In this document: positions 20,063 through 22,987 of the stretch, in pieces
How positions within the stretch are numbered: the stretch's first letter is position 1
How the letters are laid out: every line of letters starts with the position of its first letter
Notes under the pieces: generated by a model
Seen by the model: the letters and a program-made list of their open reading frames with translations, nothing else
Told to the model about the DNA's origin: nothing
Databases searched by the model: none
Translations under genes and position numbers: made by a program
DNA from: a virus
DNA length: 22,987 bases
Strand: one strand, 5' to 3'
Virus record (IMG/VR): IMGVR_UViG_3300028581_001352
Span: 1-22,987 of that record

Positions 20063-20934
20063 GAAAACTTAGATATAGTGAAGCATTCTATAGTCTGCAA
20101 GGAGAAGGGCAGTATGTTGGAGTGCCGAGTATTTTTTTAAGGACGTTCGGTTGTAATTTCAGATGTGCTTCATTCGGATTGCCACGTGGAACCGAAAAAG
20201 GTCGTTACAATCCCGAAGTTGCTAAATTAATCGAAGACGGTGTACACGAAACTATAGAACGTTTCGAAGATCTTCCACTGGTTTTTACAGGATGTGATAC
20301 ATACGCAAGCATATATCCAGAGTTCAAACATCTTGTTATGGACAAAACCATTGATGAAGTTGTAGATCATTTGTTGAGTTTGACTCCAGAAGGTTCGTGG
20401 ACTATGGAAAATGGACAAGATGTTCACCTTATTATGACCGGTGGTGAACCATTACTTGCTTGGCAGAGACTATATATAGAACTGTTTGAGCATCCTAGAA
20501 TGAAAGATCTAAAAAATGTTACTTTTGAAACAAATACTACACAATGGCTACACGATGAGTTTAGAGAGTACCTCGGAACTGGTGCAAGATTTAAAACAAC
20601 GTTTAGTTGCAGCCCAAAGCTATCCGTTTCGGGAGAGTCTTGGGATGATGCTATTAAGCCTAGCATTGCTCGCCAATACTTTGATATTCCTGGTGTTAGC
20701 CTATACCTTAAGTTTGTTGTTGCTGACAACATTGATGTGGAAGAAGTTGGTCGTGCTGTTGAAGCCTATCGTGCTGAAGGTGTTGAATGTCCCGTTTATC
20801 TTATGCCTGTGGGCGGCCGCACAGAAGGTTATAATCTTACCGTTCAAGAAGTTGCAAAACTGGCGATGGCGAAAGGATGGCGATTCACCCCAAGACTTCA
20901 TGTGAGCTTGTTTGGCAATAGGTGGGGTGCCTAA
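20059..20934 (+). CDS. queE: 7-carboxy-7-deazaguanine synthase (QueE), radical SAM enzyme
   Basis: The product is 291 aa. QueE turns 6-carboxy-tetrahydropterin into 7-carboxy-7-deazaguanine, the step before QueC. Seen motifs: RYSEAFYSLQGEGQYVGVPS at the start, FLRTFGCNFRC (C32, C36), TGCDTYAS (C79), IMTGGEPLLAWQ for SAM binding, FETNTTQW and KFVVADN. The usual CxxxCxxC becomes C-x3-C-x42-C, an insertion of about 40 residues between the second and third cysteine. The start is TTG, overlapping the stop of the homing endonuclease; no ATG is available, whereas the older remnant upstream begins with ATG. The gene appears to have come with the homing endonuclease and replaced the resident allele. 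Confidence 0.92.
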   Translation: MRKLRYSEAFYSLQGEGQYVGVPSIFLRTFGCNFRCASFGLPRGTEKGRYNPEVAKLIEDGVHETIERFEDLPLVFTGCDTYASIYPEFKHLVMDKTIDEVVDHLLSLTPEGSWTMENGQDVHLIMTGGEPLLAWQRLYIELFEHPRMKDLKNVTFETNTTQWLHDEFREYLGTGARFKTTFSCSPKLSVSGESWDDAIKPSIARQYFDIPGVSLYLKFVVADNIDVEEVGRAVEAYRAEGVECPVYLMPVGGRTEGYNLTVQEVAKLAMAKGWRFTPRLHVSLFGNRWGA

Positions 20935-20949
20935 ATAGTTGTATAAAAG

Positions 20950-20957
20950 TATAAATA
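20950..20957 (+). promoter_or_regulatory. T4-type late promoter (exact TATAAATA)
   Basis: This is the only exact copy of the T4 late -10 box that I found in the window. It lies in the gap between queE and the second homing endonuclease gene, 30 bases before the ATG at 20987. The start of transcription would fall near 20963. Confidence 0.75.
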
Positions 20958-20987
20958 CTCTAGTAGATAACTATTGGGGTATTTATA
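20950..20987 (+). promoter_or_regulatory. RBS-sequestering hairpin over the late promoter
   Basis: TATAAATACTC (20950-20960) pairs with GGGTATTTATA (20977-20987): 11 pairs with one G-U, loop of 16 nt. The right arm holds the RBS (GGGG, 20976-20979) and the first base of the ATG; the left arm is the late promoter itself. Early read-through RNA would hide the RBS, while late RNA starting in the loop would lack the left arm and be translated. Confidence 0.75.
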
Positions 20988-21769
20988 TGACAAATCCGAC
21001 AAATAAATTTAGTAAAGATGATTTTATAAAAAAAGTGTATCAAAATAACAATAATATTAAACTAGTTGAGCCATTTGAATATATTGGAGTAGATAGCAAA
21101 TACAAAATAATCTGCACTCATGGAGAACACGATGTCCTTGGTTGGGCATTAACAAAAGGAAGATCTTATTGTTGTAAAAAAGGTTACTGGGAATCAAAGA
21201 AAAAATCCGATGAAGTTGCTACAAAAGAATTTATTGACAAATCTAAAAATATATGGACAGAAGGCACCATTGATTATTCAAAATGCAAAGCAAAAGCTGA
21301 TGCGGCAAATAAAAGTCATAAGGTTAAACTACGCTGTATTATTCATGATGTTTGGTTCGAGCAGCACGTAGGTTCTCATTTAGATGGTAGGTTTGGTTGT
21401 TCAAAATGTAAAAGTGAGATGTATTCTGAAATTACTAAAGAAAAACACAATAAAGGAATATTAGGAGGCAAGTCTTGGAGATCAATTAGCAAGGGAGAAA
21501 CACAATGGTTAAACGAGTTAAATGTTCCTGAAAGACAATATCGTTTAACAGATGTTGAATATTACACAGTAGATGGATATGATTCAAATACTAACACCGT
21601 ATATCTTTATCATGGAAGATTTTGGCACGGCTGTCCGGATACATATGATCCAGAAGAAACTCATCCTGTTATAGGAATAAAAATGAAGGATCTATATGAA
21701 AAAACTTTACATTATGAAGACAAGATCAGAGAAGCAGGATATAATTTAGTAGTTAAATGGGGAGATTAA
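20987..21769 (+). CDS. Homing endonuclease with zinc-ribbon-like repeats and Vsr-like nuclease domain
   Basis: The product is 260 aa from the ATG at 20987; an upstream in-frame TTG lies before the late promoter and is rejected. Two degenerate repeats of the DUF723 type make up the N-terminal two thirds: FSKDDFIKKVYQ to YKIICTHGEHDVLGWAL, and KEFIDKSKNIW to VKLRCIIHDVWFEQHVGSHL, ending GCSKCK. The C-terminal 90 residues are a Vsr/I-Bth0305I-like nuclease: SKGETQWLNEL, then VDGYDSNTNTVYLYHGRFWH and LHYEDKIREAGYNLVVKW. It sits directly after queE, probably a target nearby. It is controlled by a late promoter inside an RBS-hiding hairpin, as in I-TevI. Confidence 0.88.
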   Translation: MTNPTNKFSKDDFIKKVYQNNNNIKLVEPFEYIGVDSKYKIICTHGEHDVLGWALTKGRSYCCKKGYWESKKKSDEVATKEFIDKSKNIWTEGTIDYSKCKAKADAANKSHKVKLRCIIHDVWFEQHVGSHLDGRFGCSKCKSEMYSEITKEKHNKGILGGKSWRSISKGETQWLNELNVPERQYRLTDVEYYTVDGYDSNTNTVYLYHGRFWHGCPDTYDPEETHPVIGIKMKDLYEKTLHYEDKIREAGYNLVVKWGD

Positions 21770-21770
21770 T

Positions 21771-21956
21771 ATGTATCTAGATAGAATATTTAATTTAATA
21801 GATATTATAAAAAACAAATTTAAGAAAAAGACTATAGAACAGGATTTAGACGATTATCTAGATTCGGAAATGCCTGGGGAACTTGATAAAATAATTCCTT
21901 ACACAACAGGCGTAAACACAGACGAACAATTTGAAAAGATAAGGAAAGATTTATGA
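21771..21956 (+). CDS. Small protein of unknown function
   Basis: The product is 61 aa, starting at 21771 behind GGAG (21761-21764). The N-terminus is basic and amphipathic (MYLDRIFNLIDIIKNKFKKK), the rest acidic (IEQDLDDYLDSEMPGELD). No family is recognised. It overlaps the next gene by ATGA and so may be coupled to it. It could be a small regulator or adaptor, but nothing in the sequence shows which. Confidence 0.6.
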   Translation: MYLDRIFNLIDIIKNKFKKKTIEQDLDDYLDSEMPGELDKIIPYTTGVNTDEQFEKIRKDL

Positions 21957-22423
21957 AAAATTGGATTAAACGCATTACTGGAGTTGCAGATATCGAAGCT
22001 GCTGTTAATGCACTAGAAGCCAAAAGAATTCAAGAACAAATTGAACTGGATCGCCTTCATCAAGAACGCATACTTGCTGAAATTGAAACACAGAAAGCTA
22101 TTGAGGATACTGAACTTGCCAAGCTTTCTCCAAAAGACCGTGCAACTCGCAAAGAAGAAGCCTACATTTCTGTTATTGATACTAAGATAAATCCAGAAAA
22201 CATACGCAACGGATTTTTTGAACTGGATTGGAACAGCTATTTTATCAGAGATTTAATATTCAACGGATACGGCACAGAAGCAGATCCTGAGGAAGAAATT
22301 GTAGATCGGTGGTTTCGTGATATAGTATACCAAATGCTTACTGATGAAGGCCTTGACATACAGCGAGGATCCGGTTATATTAACGTAGTTCCAATAGCTA
22401 AAGGCAAATCTGAGGTATCATGA
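21953..22423 (+). CDS. Conserved phage protein with N-terminal coiled coil
   Basis: The product is 156 aa. Residues 10-65 form a long, highly charged helix likely to be a coiled coil (EAKRIQEQIELDRLHQERI), followed by LSPKDRATRKEEAYISVIDT and the conserved-looking block NIRNGFFELDWNSYFIRDL and EEEIVDRWFRDIVYQML. I recall this C-terminal pattern from marine T4-like phages next to the RNase H gene. Function is unknown; the coiled coil suggests self-assembly or a partner. The promoter of the downstream gene lies in its last codons, and the stop overlaps the next ATG (ATGA). Confidence 0.75.
   Translation: MKNWIKRITGVADIEAAVNALEAKRIQEQIELDRLHQERILAEIETQKAIEDTELAKLSPKDRATRKEEAYISVIDTKINPENIRNGFFELDWNSYFIRDLIFNGYGTEADPEEEIVDRWFRDIVYQMLTDEGLDIQRGSGYINVVPIAKGKSEVS
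22353..22381 (+). promoter_or_regulatory. Sigma70-type promoter before the RNase H gene
   Basis: A consensus TTGACA (22353-22358) and TATATT (22376-22381) are 17 bp apart, inside the 3' end of the upstream gene. The transcript would start near 22388, about 32 nt before the ATG at 22420. Position and spacing support it, though it lies in coding sequence. Confidence 0.55.
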
Positions 22424-22987
22424 CAACTTATATTCTTGTGGACACAGCCAACACTTTCTTTCGCGCGAGACACGTTGTTAAAGGGGATATAGATACCAAG
22501 GTTGGTATGGCTATACATATCACTCTTCAAAGTATCAAAAAAGCATGGACTGACTTTCATGCAGATCACGTGGTATTTTGTCTCGAAGGTAGATCGTGGC
22601 GCAAGGATTTCTATGCACCATACAAAAAAAACAGAGCCGATGCTAGAGCTGCGCTAACATCGCGAGAAGAAGAAGAGGACAAGATTTTTTGGGAAATCTT
22701 TGATGAATTCAAAGACTTTGTGATCAACAAAACCAATTGCACTGTAATGCGCAATCCTGTGCTTGAAGCAGATGATTTGATTGCTGGTTGGATCCAGAAT
22801 CACCCCGAAGATCAACACATCATTATTTCTACTGATGGAGATTTTGCTCAACTGATTTCTCAAAATGTGAAGCAATACAACGGCATTGCTAATATGACCA
22901 TTACTGTAGACGGCTATTTTGATGAAAAAGGTAAAGAAGTAATTGATAAAAAATTGAAAGGCCCTCGCCCGTCGCCGAATCCGCAAT
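22420..22987 (+). CDS. rnh: T4 RNase H-type 5'-3' nuclease (FEN/PIN-like), 3' end outside window
   Basis: The 189 visible codons encode the N-terminal part of a flap-type nuclease. T4 RNase H (305 aa) removes RNA primers and flaps on the lagging strand. Matching acidic and basic motifs: ILVDTANTFFRAR (metal-binding Asp 7), VVFCLEGRSWRKDFYAPYKK followed by NRA (clamp arch), VLEADDLIAGWI (metal-binding EADD), and IIISTDGDFAQLIS (TDGDF, two more metal-binding Asp). The start overlaps the previous stop (ATGA), and a sigma70-type promoter lies about 65 nt upstream. With gp43, gp45 and DsbA it completes the replication set of the window. Confidence 0.92.
   Translation, partial: MTTYILVDTANTFFRARHVVKGDIDTKVGMAIHITLQSIKKAWTDFHADHVVFCLEGRSWRKDFYAPYKKNRADARAALTSREEEEDKIFWEIFDEFKDFVINKTNCTVMRNPVLEADDLIAGWIQNHPEDQHIIISTDGDFAQLISQNVKQYNGIANMTITVDGYFDEKGKEVIDKKLKGPRPSPNPQ

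Noticed and set aside
19357-20149. A group I intron interrupting queE, since removing this stretch would restore the reading frame.
   Set aside because: The stretch contains a second copy of the same 5' coding region ending in the same TTCG, which an intron would not need, and I see no group I core elements. A homing scar with allele replacement explains it better.
20939-20986. A TTG start 16 codons upstream for the second homing endonuclease.
   Set aside because: It precedes the late promoter and lacks an RBS; the ATG at 20987 has an RBS and a regulatory hairpin.
21234-21262. TTGACA followed by a spacer almost like that of the folE promoter.
   Set aside because: No -10 box is found at the right spacing, and it encodes part of a conserved nuclease repeat; the likeness is by chance.
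22654-22986. A long open frame on the - strand at the right edge.
   Set aside because: It is antisense to the clear RNase H-type nuclease gene, and its product has no recognisable motif.

Overview
The window is a dense, AT-rich block of a T4-like (tailed, contractile-tail type) bacteriophage genome, most likely marine. The T4 core is recognisable: a family B DNA polymerase (gp43), a gp45 sliding clamp, a DsbA-type DNA-binding protein and, running off the right edge, a T4 RNase H-type 5' nuclease. All genes I accept lie on the + strand, and most are joined by ATGA or TAATG stop/start overlaps. There are no photosynthesis or other host-marker genes, so the host is left open (cyanobacterium, SAR11-like alphaproteobacterium or another marine bacterium). 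I see no tRNA, rRNA, CRISPR array or convincing intrinsic terminator, and no gene-free stretch over 300 bases.

Region 1 (1-4850) holds small proteins of unknown function. Six start with a short peptide ending in I/L/V/M-x-E followed by A, G or F. This resembles the T4 capsid-targeting peptide cut by the prohead protease, so the region may encode internal head proteins delivered with the DNA. One carries a HiPIP-like four-cysteine motif, one has long hydrophobic glycine/alanine-rich segments, and one has a DUF3008 domain.

Region 2 (4850-8131) is dsbA, a small conserved gene and DNA polymerase, behind a sigma70-type promoter.

Region 3 (8155-10083) is a sugar-nucleotide group: a TagD-like cytidylyltransferase, a eukaryotic-type phosphomannomutase-like HAD enzyme and a short UDP-sugar dehydrogenase. 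A GT-B glycosyltransferase (14527) and a GalE-like epimerase (16103) probably belong to the same pathway. They may decorate DNA or virion, or alter the host surface.

Region 4 (10080-20934) starts with the sliding clamp and contains the parts of a 7-deazaguanine DNA-modification pathway, spread among other genes: a DpdA-like transglycosylase (11244), a candidate divergent QueD (13798), FolE (18302) and QueE (20059). QueC is not in the window. A phosphoribosyltransferase and a HIT hydrolase sit just upstream of folE.

Region 5 (19269-21769) is a homing-endonuclease hot spot around queE. The first 88 nt of an older queE survive at 19269-19356. A putative homing endonuclease gene follows, then a complete, diverged queE, then a second, unrelated homing endonuclease gene. 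That second gene has a T4-type late promoter (TATAAATA) lying in the 5' arm of a hairpin that hides its ribosome binding site, the same layout as the I-TevI control switch of T4. A third nuclease gene (HNH) lies at 15696. The window ends with two small genes and the RNase H homologue behind its own promoter.
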